Part shown: positions 9,331-18,150 of the stretch, piece after piece
How positions within the stretch are numbered: the first letter of the stretch is position 1
Layout: the number at the start of each line of letters is the position of its first letter
DNA from: Algoriphagus lutimaris
GTDB taxonomy: Bacteria > Bacteroidota > Bacteroidia > Cytophagales > Cyclobacteriaceae
Assembly: GCF_017051705.1 (NCBI RefSeq)
Contig: NZ_JAFIDJ010000002.1
Span: 1,247,151-1,311,150 of the forward strand
Direction: 5' to 3'
Length of the DNA: 64,000 nucleotides
The notes under the pieces: generated by a model
Databases searched by the model: none
Told to the model about the DNA's origin: nothing
The model's input: only the letters and a program-made list of their open reading frames with translations
Program-made: the position numbers and the translations under genes

Positions 9331-9417
9331 GATGCTAGATTGTGAAATTTCCTAAAAAAGGCGGGAAAATTGAAACTTAAACCTGACTAAACCGTAGCTG
9401 GAAAATTTGGCAGGTTA

Positions 9418-9450
9418 TTTGCATTATTGAGCCAAATTCAGCTAAATTTC
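9418..9450 (+). promoter_or_regulatory. Candidate promoter of the gldK operon
   Basis: TTTG and TAAATTTC separated by 21 bases match the Bacteroidota sigma-A pattern TTTG-N19..21-TAnnTTTG except for the last base of the -7 box. The start ATG lies 36 bases further on. It would let gldKLMN be expressed independently of the PorP gene. Confidence 0.4.
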
Positions 9451-9486
9451 GAAGCTTGAGAGTATAATATATTGGGCACTAATTTG

Positions 9487-10602
9487 ATGAACTCAAAAAC
9501 GTCATTTATGTATAAAAAAATGAATTTTCGTCTATTACCGATCATGTTAGGATTGGCAGTAGCGACACTATTACCTGGCTGCGGTCTTTTTAATAAGAAA
9601 GGATCTGCCAGCGAAAAGGTTAATAGAAGAGGAGAAGTAACCGGAGTTCCTAAAAGGGAAAATTGGCAACAAAACCTTCCATATGATATGGTTCCGATTA
9701 AAGCGGGAACATTTTGGATGGGACAATCCGATGAGGATATTGCCTATACTCAATCTTCGATGAATAAGCAGATTACCATCTCGGAATTTTTTATGGATAA
9801 GTACGAGGTGTCCAATAATAAGTATCGCCAGTTCTTGGAAGCTGTTAAAAGCGGTCAATTGGAAACAGGTACTCCTACTACCTTAAAGGAGCCGCCAACT
9901 TTTAACTTGGATGAATTGAAACCAGATACAACAGTTTGGTCCACCAGTTTTTCATACCATTATGGAGATCCTTTGATGGAGTTTTATTTTGATCACCCTG
10001 CATTTGACAACTATCCAGTAGTTGGGATTTCTTGGGATCAGGCCAAACAATACTGTGAATGGAGAACCTATCACATGAGAGCCAACGATGAATCTGAATA
10101 TGATCTAACGCCGTTCAGGTTGCCATCAGAAGCAGAATGGGAATATGCAGCCAAAGGTGGTAAAGATGTTGCTAAATATCCTTGGGGTGGTCCATATTTG
10201 AAGAATAAGAGAGGATGTCTTATGGCTAACTTCAAACCAGGAAGAGGTAATTACATAGACGATGGATTTCCTTACACTGCTCCTGTAGACGTTTTTGCTC
10301 CCAATGGATTTGGTCTTTATAATATGTCAGGAAACGTAGCAGAATGGGTTTTGGATGCCTATGCCGCTACTTCAAGTGCCATAACTTGGGATTTGAACCC
10401 TGTATATGATATTCCAAGTGAGCCTAGAAAAATCGTAAGAGGCGGAAGCTGGAAAGATATTGCGCATTACTTGGAAACTAGTACTAGAACCTATGAATAT
10501 GAAGATGTGGCGCAAGCTCACATTGGTTTTAGAACGGTGATGACATTTATTGGTCGATCTGGATCTATGGATGTGAAATCATCAAGAAGAAGAAAAAGAT
10601 AA
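9487..10602 (+). CDS. gldK: GldK, T9SS ring lipoprotein with FGE-like fold
   Basis: About 371 aa. The lipobox LLPGC follows a hydrophobic stretch, so this is an outer-membrane-anchored lipoprotein. The body is a formylglycine-generating-enzyme (sulfatase-modifying factor) fold: GTFWMG, EVSNNKYRQF, RLPSEAEWEYA, YNMSGNVAEW and RGGSWKD are all visible. After RGGSW the catalytic cysteine of true FGE enzymes is missing, as expected for the structural T9SS ring protein that pairs with GldN. I use ATG 9487; later in-frame ATGs at 9508 and 9520 also keep the signal peptide. First gene of gldKLMN. Confidence 0.93.
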   Translation: MNSKTSFMYKKMNFRLLPIMLGLAVATLLPGCGLFNKKGSASEKVNRRGEVTGVPKRENWQQNLPYDMVPIKAGTFWMGQSDEDIAYTQSSMNKQITISEFFMDKYEVSNNKYRQFLEAVKSGQLETGTPTTLKEPPTFNLDELKPDTTVWSTSFSYHYGDPLMEFYFDHPAFDNYPVVGISWDQAKQYCEWRTYHMRANDESEYDLTPFRLPSEAEWEYAAKGGKDVAKYPWGGPYLKNKRGCLMANFKPGRGNYIDDGFPYTAPVDVFAPNGFGLYNMSGNVAEWVLDAYAATSSAITWDLNPVYDIPSEPRKIVRGGSWKDIAHYLETSTRTYEYEDVAQAHIGFRTVMTFIGRSGSMDVKSSRRRKR

Positions 10603-10662
10603 TACCAAACACATAAATAATTCCACGATTAAAAACCTAACACCTTAATTACAAAATTACTC

Positions 10663-11466
10663 ATGGCTAGCAACAGCAATTCATTTAAGTCAAAATTTTA
10701 CGGCAGCATCATGCCAAAAATCTATGGTATTGGTGCGTCAGTAGTTATTCTCGGAGCGATGTTCAAAATTTTGGATTGGGCTGGAGGTAACTTGATGATC
10801 ACGATTGGTCTTACAACAGAGGCTGCGATCTTCTTTCTTTCTGCTTTTGAACCTCGTCAAGAAGAAGTTGACTGGTCTAAAGTATATCCTGAATTAGCTG
10901 GCGGTGCTCCAGGTAATAAAAAAGCCTCAGCAGGGGCTGCATCTGGCGATAGCGTATCTCAAAAATTGGATGAAATGCTAGCCAATGCCAAAGTAGGTCC
11001 AGAATTGATCGAAAGCCTTGGAAAAGGAATGCAAAATCTTGCTACCTCTGCAGAAAAAATGGGCAATTTGTCTGATGCTGCTGTTGCAACCAATGAATAT
11101 GCAACGAATGTAAAATCAGCTGCTAAAACATTGGTAGACATGAATGCTTCTTACAGTAAAACTGCGGCAGCCTTGACAGAAATGTCTGCTGCATCTCAAG
11201 ATGCTAAAGAATATCATACTCAAGTTCAAACAGTAACCAAAAATCTTTCGGCTTTGAACGCGGTGTATGAAATGGAATTACAAGATGCCAATAGTCACGT
11301 GAAGACTTTAAATAAATTCTATTCCAATATGACTGCAGCAATGGAAGGCTTGACAGAAGCTGGAAAAGAAACTGAAGCCTTCAAAAATGAATTGGCGAAA
11401 CTAAATCAAAATGTAAGTTCATTGAATAAAATCTATGGTGGAATGTTATCCGCTATGAAAGGTTAA
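10663..11466 (+). CDS. gldL: GldL, T9SS inner-membrane motor subunit
   Basis: 267 aa. Two transmembrane helices lie near the N-terminus (about residues 17-38 and 45-65; the second contains a conserved Glu in LTTEAAIFF), then a long cytoplasmic helical region rich in Ala, Thr and Asn with repeated SAAKTLVDMNASY / TEMSAAS-type segments. With GldM it forms the proton-driven motor for type IX secretion and gliding. It sits between gldK and gldM with short gaps (60 and 36 bases), the standard order. Confidence 0.93.
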   Translation: MASNSNSFKSKFYGSIMPKIYGIGASVVILGAMFKILDWAGGNLMITIGLTTEAAIFFLSAFEPRQEEVDWSKVYPELAGGAPGNKKASAGAASGDSVSQKLDEMLANAKVGPELIESLGKGMQNLATSAEKMGNLSDAAVATNEYATNVKSAAKTLVDMNASYSKTAAALTEMSAASQDAKEYHTQVQTVTKNLSALNAVYEMELQDANSHVKTLNKFYSNMTAAMEGLTEAGKETEAFKNELAKLNQNVSSLNKIYGGMLSAMKG

Positions 11467-11502
11467 TTATACTCAATCATCTAGAATAGAAAAACAATAA
11501 AG

Positions 11503-13110
11503 ATGGCAGGAGCTAAAGAGACACCTAGACAGCGGATGATCGGGATGATGTACCTGGTTTTGACGGCCCTACTGGCCCTCCAGGTAAGTAACCAGATTCT
11601 CCAGAAATTTGTATTGCTAAACGACGGTATGGAGCGAACTTCTAGAAATTATATTTCTAAGAATGAGTTTACCGTAAATTCTATCGAGTCTACCGTAGAA
11701 CAGCAAGGGAATAATGAAAAAGACGTTCCAAAAGTAGCAGCAGCTAAAGAAGTTAGAGAGGCTACCAAAGAAATCTTTTCTTATTTAGAAGAACTTAAGC
11801 AGCAATTGATTACTCAATCAAATGCAAAGAATGAAGAAGGAAACTTCGTTAGTTCAAGTTTGAAAAACACTGAAATTCCAGGAAACATGTTTGCCAATAA
11901 TGGCAAGGGTGAGGAAATGAAAGGAAGATTGAATCAATATCCAACTCAAATTTCCCAAATTTTAAATGGAATTGGGATTGATATGTCTTTCCAAGCAATT
12001 GCCAAAGATGCAGGTGAAATTCCTCTTTTTGCAAACGATCGGGAAGTAAGAAATAAAGACTTTGTGGCATTGAACTTTGTGAAATCCCCAGTGGGAGCGG
12101 TAATGGCTTTGATATCACAATATCAAAATGAAGTTTTAAATATTGAAAGTGAAGCTTTGGCTCAAATCACTAGTTCAATTGGTACTTTCTACTTCAAAGC
12201 AGATATTGTTGAAGCTAGAATTGCAGCGACTTCTAATGTCGTAGCGGCAGGTACCAAATTTGAAGGAGATATGTTTATTGCTTCCAGTTCCTCCGCAGCT
12301 GCTCCACAAATGACAATTGATGGACGTTCGGTGCCTGTTGAAAATGGATTTGGTAAGATCGACTTTACTGTGACTCCAGCATCTCAATATGATGACAGAG
12401 GACTTGCTAAAAGAGTATTGAAAGGTGAGATTGTAACCAATGTTGGTGGAGAAGATAAAGTTCTTCCTGTTGAATATGAATATTTCGTTGCTCAGCCTTT
12501 AATCAGAGTTTCTTCTGAGGTTGTTCAGCAGCTTTACGCAGATTGTGCTAATGAATTGTTGATTGAAGTTCCGGCTTTAGGTAATTCCTATTCTCCAGAA
12601 TTTAGTCTTACGAATGGCCAGTCAATCAAAGGAAATACTCCGGGACAATTAACTGTAATTCCAGGTGCTTCTGGAAAAGTAACCATTGGAGTAAGTTCAG
12701 GAGGCAATAAAATTGGAGATGTATCGTATGATATTAAACCAGTTCCAGAACCTTCTCTTGTTCCAGCAGCTTCTAACGGGTCTGAGTTGGATGTAAGTCA
12801 AGCTCAAACCATAAGCTCTTTGACAGGTCTTAAAGTGTTGGCAAAACCTGAAGCTACTTTCGGTAGAACGATGGCTAGGGATGCTAACTTTGAAGTGACT
12901 GGTGGAGAAGTAAGATTACTAAGAAATGATGTACCACGACAAACAACTCAAATTTCTAATGGAAATAGCATTGCCATGAGACAACTAATGGAAAGTGCTA
13001 GAGCTGGTGATGACATTGTTATTGTGGTTACTCAAGTAACTAGGACTAATTTTAGAGGAAATAAAATTCCTTCTACTTTGAATAAAGTTATTCGTATCGG
13101 AGTGAAGTAA
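11503..13110 (+). CDS. gldM: GldM, T9SS motor and periplasmic shaft
   Basis: 535 aa. It has one N-terminal transmembrane helix (MIGMMYLVLTALLALQVS), preceded by a short cytoplasmic ETPRQRM segment that is highly typical of GldM/PorM. A long periplasmic region of stacked beta domains follows. GldM crosses the inner membrane with GldL and transmits motion to the GldK/GldN ring. Length (about 515-540 aa) and position match the family; nothing is truncated. Confidence 0.94.
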   Translation: MAGAKETPRQRMIGMMYLVLTALLALQVSNQILQKFVLLNDGMERTSRNYISKNEFTVNSIESTVEQQGNNEKDVPKVAAAKEVREATKEIFSYLEELKQQLITQSNAKNEEGNFVSSSLKNTEIPGNMFANNGKGEEMKGRLNQYPTQISQILNGIGIDMSFQAIAKDAGEIPLFANDREVRNKDFVALNFVKSPVGAVMALISQYQNEVLNIESEALAQITSSIGTFYFKADIVEARIAATSNVVAAGTKFEGDMFIASSSSAAAPQMTIDGRSVPVENGFGKIDFTVTPASQYDDRGLAKRVLKGEIVTNVGGEDKVLPVEYEYFVAQPLIRVSSEVVQQLYADCANELLIEVPALGNSYSPEFSLTNGQSIKGNTPGQLTVIPGASGKVTIGVSSGGNKIGDVSYDIKPVPEPSLVPAASNGSELDVSQAQTISSLTGLKVLAKPEATFGRTMARDANFEVTGGEVRLLRNDVPRQTTQISNGNSIAMRQLMESARAGDDIVIVVTQVTRTNFRGNKIPSTLNKVIRIGVK

Positions 13111-13140
13111 GAATTCCCTGCGAATCCAGATAAAATAATT

Positions 13141-13956
13141 ATGAAAAAGTTCCTTCCAAAATTGATCTTATCCTTGCTTTTTGCAGTGTTGGTTGCCCCT
13201 TTGGCAAGCCAAGCTCAAATTGCAACCAGTGTGACTCCATCCGGGTATGGTGATCGGACCTTTGATATGGATACCATCTTCTCTGCGAAAAGAATTCGTG
13301 AGGATGATAAAATGTATCAAGTTGCGGTATGGAGAAGAATTGATCTTAGAGAAAAGTATAACCTTTCTCTATATGGATCAGGAGATGCAAAAAAGAATGG
13401 GATTATCAATTATATCTACAAAGCTGTAGTGGATGAAAATGCACTAGAAGTTTTTGCAGATGAAGATTTTACCCAACCTATGTCTATCGCAGAATTCCAG
13501 GATAATTTCTGGTTAAATGCAACAGGTGATAGCATCTTTGTCAAGCAATTATATTATTTGGATTTCAAAGAGGACTTTGTGTTTGATAAGCATCATTCTG
13601 ATATGGTGTTTGATATCAAATACCTTGAGTTGGTTATGCCTTCTCAGACTAATTCAAATGCAGGTCAGAAGACAATTGCTTACATTAGATACAAAGATTT
13701 CTATAACTATTTCAAAGATCATCCAGAGGCTAGATGGATCAATTTCAAAAACATTTCGAAAAGCCTGACTTATGATGAGGCATTCGAATCTAGATTGTTC
13801 AGATCTGTGGTGAGAAGGTTTACAAATCCAGATGAGGCTTTGATAGCTGACTTAGTGGATGCGGACATTCCAAATCCCGAGGTGCAGGCATACATCAATT
13901 CGCTCGAATTTGAGTATAAACTCTTAGAATACGAAAACACTCTTTGGGAGTGGTAA
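13141..13956 (+). CDS. gldN: GldN, T9SS ring periplasmic protein
   Basis: 271 aa with a signal peptide (cleavage after SQA). The sequence MYQVAVWRRIDLREKYN is a recognisable GldN/PorN core, where a conserved W-R-R-I-D-L-x-E-K-x-N motif is expected. GldN associates with GldK in the ring under the outer membrane. It is the last gene of gldKLMN and is followed at once by a terminator. No frameshift or missing segment. Confidence 0.93.
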   Translation: MKKFLPKLILSLLFAVLVAPLASQAQIATSVTPSGYGDRTFDMDTIFSAKRIREDDKMYQVAVWRRIDLREKYNLSLYGSGDAKKNGIINYIYKAVVDENALEVFADEDFTQPMSIAEFQDNFWLNATGDSIFVKQLYYLDFKEDFVFDKHHSDMVFDIKYLELVMPSQTNSNAGQKTIAYIRYKDFYNYFKDHPEARWINFKNISKSLTYDEAFESRLFRSVVRRFTNPDEALIADLVDADIPNPEVQAYINSLEFEYKLLEYENTLWEW

Positions 13957-13960
13957 AAAT

Positions 13961-13990
13961 AAAAAGGGGCTTTTTAAGCCCCTTTAATTT
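13961..13990. terminator. Bidirectional terminator between gldN and uvrC
   Basis: A perfect stem AAAGGGGC / GCCCCTTT (13963-13970 with 13978-13985, extendable by one T-A pair) with an A/T-only loop. Runs of A upstream and T downstream allow it to work for both converging genes. The uvrC stop codon lies inside the loop. Confidence 0.85.
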
Positions 13991-15779
13991 TTGCTATCCA
14001 ATCAAATAGGTTTTGCGCCTTACTTGCTCCAATGATAGAGGCTATTTCCTCCTGACTGGCTTCACTAATCTTTTTGACAGATTTGAAATGGGAAAGGAGT
14101 TTGTTTGCAGTATTTTCTCCTATTCCCGGAATAGCGGTCAGTTGAGTTCCGAATGCATTCTTGCTTCTGACTTTTCTATGAAAGGTGATGGCAAAACGGT
14201 GCGCTTCATCACGGATTCTTTGAAGCAATCTTAAACTTTCCGACTTTTTATCGATATGAATGGGGTAGGAATCACCTGGGAAGTAAATTTCTTCTAATCT
14301 TTTTGCGATTCCTATAATGGGCATCTTTCCATATACGCCAAGTTCTTGCAAGGCTTCTACAGCTGAGGATAACTGGCCTTTTCCGCCATCAATGACCACT
14401 AACTTAGGCATGGGCTTGTTTTCCTCTAAAAGGCGCTTATATCTTCTCGTTACGATCTCTTTCATACTCGCAAAATCATTTGCTCCTATGACAGTCTTGA
14501 TGTGATAGTGCCTGTATTCTTTTACTGAAGGCTTTCCATTAAGGAAACAAACCATGCTTGCAACAGGGTTAGTTCCTTGAATATTGGAGTTGTCAAAACA
14601 TTCGATGTGATCAGGAATTTCAGGGAGACTTAGATCCTGCTGTAATTGTTTAATGACCCGATCTTTTTTATCCTCATTTAGTCCTTTTAATAAAGCTTTC
14701 TCCTTTTTATAGTAAAGTGCATTTTTCAAGGAAAGTTCTACTAACTTCTTCTTATCTCCAATTTTCGGCAAAATGAGATTTAATCCTTCAATGGGCTCTT
14801 CTAATTCAATATTGGTTAAGACTTCATTGGAATCACTTTGAAATTGATCCTGAAGTCGTACAAGAGCAGTAATGAGGAGTTGTTCTTCACTTTCATCCAG
14901 CCGTTTTTTCAACTCTACGTTTTTGGAGACATTCATAGCTCCATTTTTTACCCGTAGGTAATTTACATAGGCAGCTTTTTCATCCGTGACAATCGTACAT
15001 ACATCCAAGTTGGAAATGCTAGGATTGGTAACCAGTGATTTGGCTTGGTATTTTTCTAAGAGGTCTAATTTTTCCTTGATTTTTTGTGCTTTTTCAAATT
15101 CTAAATTTTCAGCATAATGCTGCATTTCATTTTTAAAATAGGATTTGGCTATCCCTAAATTCCCTTTAAGAATATGTTTGGCATGCTCCAGATCTTTCAT
15201 ATAATCTGCTTCTTTTTGAAGTCCCACGCAAGGCCCCTGACAATTTCCAATATGGTATTCCAAACAAACTTTATACTTCCCCTCAGCTATTTTGTAAGGA
15301 GATAGGTCTAGGTTACAGGTTCGAATGGTAAATAGCTCCCGTATTAGGTCTAGCACATTATTCATGGCTTTTACGCTTGCAAAAGGGCCATAATAAGTCC
15401 CTTTTTTAGGAATCATCCTTCTGGTTTGAAAGATTCTTGGAAAATTCTCATTGGGGAGCAACAGGTATGGATAGGTCTTATCATCCCGAAGTAAGATGTT
15501 ATACTTCGGCTGGGTTTTTTTGATCAGGTTATTTTCCAATAATAGTGCATCAAACTCACTGTTGACTATTGTGATCTCAATTCTTTTGATTTCCCGAACC
15601 ATTCTTTTGGTTTTGAGATTCACACCGGAGTTTTTATTGAAATAGCTGGAAACCCGTTTTCTCAAACTTTTAGCTTTACCTACGTAAATCAATTCGTTTT
15701 CAGAATTGAAGTATCGATAAACTCCCGGTTGATCAGGGAGTGATAAATGTTCTTCGGGTGTATAAGAAGATGCCTGCAT
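13974..15779 (-). CDS. uvrC: Excinuclease ABC subunit C
   Basis: 601 aa, full family length. An N-terminal GIY-YIG nuclease domain (PGVYRYFN then LIYVGKAKSLRKRVSSYF) makes the 3' incision. A cysteine-containing stretch (CNLDLSPY, CLEYHIGNCQGPC), a UVR segment around 200-240 for UvrB contact, the RNase H-like 5' nuclease domain (ECFDNSNIQGT, VVIDGGKGQL) and a C-terminal helix-hairpin-helix (LTAIPGIGENTANKLL) follow. It acts with UvrA/UvrB in nucleotide excision repair. Monocistronic between two terminators. Confidence 0.97.
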   Translation of the reverse strand: MQASSYTPEEHLSLPDQPGVYRYFNSENELIYVGKAKSLRKRVSSYFNKNSGVNLKTKRMVREIKRIEITIVNSEFDALLLENNLIKKTQPKYNILLRDDKTYPYLLLPNENFPRIFQTRRMIPKKGTYYGPFASVKAMNNVLDLIRELFTIRTCNLDLSPYKIAEGKYKVCLEYHIGNCQGPCVGLQKEADYMKDLEHAKHILKGNLGIAKSYFKNEMQHYAENLEFEKAQKIKEKLDLLEKYQAKSLVTNPSISNLDVCTIVTDEKAAYVNYLRVKNGAMNVSKNVELKKRLDESEEQLLITALVRLQDQFQSDSNEVLTNIELEEPIEGLNLILPKIGDKKKLVELSLKNALYYKKEKALLKGLNEDKKDRVIKQLQQDLSLPEIPDHIECFDNSNIQGTNPVASMVCFLNGKPSVKEYRHYHIKTVIGANDFASMKEIVTRRYKRLLEENKPMPKLVVIDGGKGQLSSAVEALQELGVYGKMPIIGIAKRLEEIYFPGDSYPIHIDKKSESLRLLQRIRDEAHRFAITFHRKVRSKNAFGTQLTAIPGIGENTANKLLSHFKSVKKISEASQEEIASIIGASKAQNLFDWIAKIKGA

Positions 15780-15792
15780 GTCCTAAAATTAA

Positions 15793-15821
15793 AAAAACAG
15801 CCTTGGATTTAGGCTGTTTTT
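15793..15821 (-). terminator. Terminator downstream of the penicillin-binding protein gene
   Basis: An 11-bp perfect stem AAAAACAGCCT / AGGCTGTTTTT with a 7-base loop, read on the minus strand after the PBP gene; the A/T ends give the U-tract. It separates the sprE-PBP transcript from uvrC. Confidence 0.82.
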
Positions 15822-15841
15822 CTAGCTAGTGTTTGAGGAAA

Positions 15842-18148
15842 TTAGAAATCATTCTTTTTCGCATCGTAATCAAAGTCTGCGAATCGTTGACTTTCTTTTT
15901 CATAAACATCACAATCAATTTCAATACTTAATGGTCTTTCTGGTCTAGGGAATGGACCTTTAGTATATCCTAAGCTTTTATCAGCATAGACTTTTTCCAT
16001 GTATTTCACCCAAATAGGTCGAGCAGTTCTGCCTCCTTGTCCGGCAATCCAACTTCTGAAGTGAATGGCTCTATCATCTCCACCTACCCAAGTTCCAGAG
16101 ACTAAATCTTTGCTAATTCCTATATACCAACCATCAGAGGCATTTTGTGTTGTCCCAGTTTTACCTCCTAATTCATTACCTTCGCGTAATTCCCAAGGGA
16201 CTCCTTGACTGGTTCCTCTCTCCTCTTCAAATCCTCCTCTGAGCATATAAGTCATCAAATATGCATGCTCTTCACTCATCGCAGGACGTTTTTTGGCAGT
16301 GAATTGCTGAATAACATTGCCATTTTTATCCTCAATTCGATCTATATAAAATGGGGTTGTATGCTCTCCTCTATTTACAAAGGTTCCAAAAGCTCCCACC
16401 ATTTCATAAATACTCACGTCATTGACACCTAAAGCCAAAGCTGGAACTTCTTCTAAATCACTGGTAACTCCTAGTCTTCTTGCAGTTTCTACCACGATTT
16501 TAGGGCTCAGCTTTTTCATCATATAAGCTGTAACTGAATTGACTGATTGGGCCATTGCCTTACGAATCGTCATTTTTTCATAAGTAAACTTGCCATCAGC
16601 ATTGGAAGGACTCCAAGTAGGCTGGCCTGGAATAAAGACTTCTACTGGCTGGTCTATTACTGAATAGCAAGGACTGTAACCATTCTCTATTGCTGCTGCA
16701 TATACAAATGGTTTGAAGGTAGAGCCTGGTTGTCTCTTTCCTCTCTTAACATGGTCAAATTTGAAATATTTATGATCCATTCCACCCACCCATGCTTTGA
16801 TTTGACCGGAATGAGGATCCATGCTCATAAATCCAGTCTGAAGGAATTTCTTATAATATCTCAAGGAATCCATGGTACTCATGAGCGTATCGATTTCTCC
16901 CTTTTCCCAGGAGAACACTGTCATTTTCTTTTTTTCATTGAGTTTTAATTCAATCGAATCCGTATCATTTCCATATTGAATCTTCAATAATCGGTAAGCT
17001 TCAGTTCTTTTGACTGCGTCTTCAATGAAATTAGGAATTACACGATTGTCTCCATCTACCCAAGGATCTCTATTTCCCATTTCTTTATAAAATGCTTTTT
17101 GAAGACTTGCCATGTGCTCTGCTACTGCCTCTTCAGCATATCGTTGCATTCTACTATCAATGGTGGTATAAATTTTTAATCCATCCCCATATAAATCATA
17201 AGAAGTGCCATCAGATTTCAAGTTTTCTTTCGCCCATCTGATCAAATCTGCTTTAACAATTTCTCTAAAGTAGGTTGCCAATCCTTTGTTTTGGTTAGCA
17301 ACATTGTAATCCAACTCGATTGGTAACTGGGAAAGGGAATCAAATTCCGCTTTGGTCAACTGGTCATTTTTAACCATTTGGTACAACACCGTATTTCTCC
17401 TTCTCAATGAATTTTCAGGATTGTATACAGGGCTATAATAAGTTGGGGCTTTAAATAACCCGACTAAAACAGCTGCTTCCTGTACCTCTAATTCATCAGG
17501 ACTTTTGTTAAAGAAGGTTTTGGAGGCCGTTTTGATTCCATAGGCGTTAGACCCAAACTCTGATGTATTTAAGTAGAGCGTAAGAATTTCGTTTTTGGTG
17601 TAAGCTCTTTCCAACTGAGTGGCTACAATCCATTCTTTGGTTTTGATAATCAGCATTCTTAACCCAGGGACAGAACTTAAGGTGCCTTGAGAAGCATCAG
17701 TTCTAGTCTTAAACAGGTTTTTGGCAGTTTGCTGACTCAACGTAGATCCCCCTCCTGCATCTTGTCCAAGTAAAATGGATTTGACAAATACTCGCATCAT
17801 AGCGATCATGTCAATTCCAGAATGGTCTTCAAACCTTACATCTTCGGTGGAAATTAAGGCATGAACCAAATTGGGAGAAAGCTCTTCATAAGTGACAGGA
17901 CTTCTATTTTCTCTAAAATAGGTTCCCAATAATACTCCATCTGAGGAATAGAGCTCGGAGGCTAATTCACTTTCTGGGTTTTCAAGCGCTTTGAAATCAG
18001 GTAAAGAACCGAATAAGCCCAGGAAATTGATGCTCACCATCCATACGAAAAGGATGAAACCAAAAAAACCAGCCACAAAGGCTAGCCAAATGAATTTGAC
18101 TATTTTTTTGGCCCAGCCAGAGGATTCAGGTTTTGAATTTTTACTCAT
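15842..18148 (-). CDS. Class A penicillin-binding protein (PBP1A-type)
   Basis: 768 aa. A short cytoplasmic tail and one membrane helix (about 15-45) precede the GT51 glycosyltransferase domain (STEDVRFEDHSGID, then GGGSTLSQQTAKNLF) and a transpeptidase domain with the serine motif GSTFKPF, SVNS and KTGTTQNASDGW. The enzyme polymerises and cross-links peptidoglycan on the periplasmic face. It begins two bases after the sprE stop, so it is the second gene of that transcript. The C-terminus is short, ending with an acidic tail. Confidence 0.95.
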   Translation of the reverse strand: MSKNSKPESSGWAKKIVKFIWLAFVAGFFGFILFVWMVSINFLGLFGSLPDFKALENPESELASELYSSDGVLLGTYFRENRSPVTYEELSPNLVHALISTEDVRFEDHSGIDMIAMMRVFVKSILLGQDAGGGSTLSQQTAKNLFKTRTDASQGTLSSVPGLRMLIIKTKEWIVATQLERAYTKNEILTLYLNTSEFGSNAYGIKTASKTFFNKSPDELEVQEAAVLVGLFKAPTYYSPVYNPENSLRRRNTVLYQMVKNDQLTKAEFDSLSQLPIELDYNVANQNKGLATYFREIVKADLIRWAKENLKSDGTSYDLYGDGLKIYTTIDSRMQRYAEEAVAEHMASLQKAFYKEMGNRDPWVDGDNRVIPNFIEDAVKRTEAYRLLKIQYGNDTDSIELKLNEKKKMTVFSWEKGEIDTLMSTMDSLRYYKKFLQTGFMSMDPHSGQIKAWVGGMDHKYFKFDHVKRGKRQPGSTFKPFVYAAAIENGYSPCYSVIDQPVEVFIPGQPTWSPSNADGKFTYEKMTIRKAMAQSVNSVTAYMMKKLSPKIVVETARRLGVTSDLEEVPALALGVNDVSIYEMVGAFGTFVNRGEHTTPFYIDRIEDKNGNVIQQFTAKKRPAMSEEHAYLMTYMLRGGFEEERGTSQGVPWELREGNELGGKTGTTQNASDGWYIGISKDLVSGTWVGGDDRAIHFRSWIAGQGGRTARPIWVKYMEKVYADKSLGYTKGPFPRPERPLSIEIDCDVYEKESQRFADFDYDAKKNDF

Positions 18149-18150
18149 AA

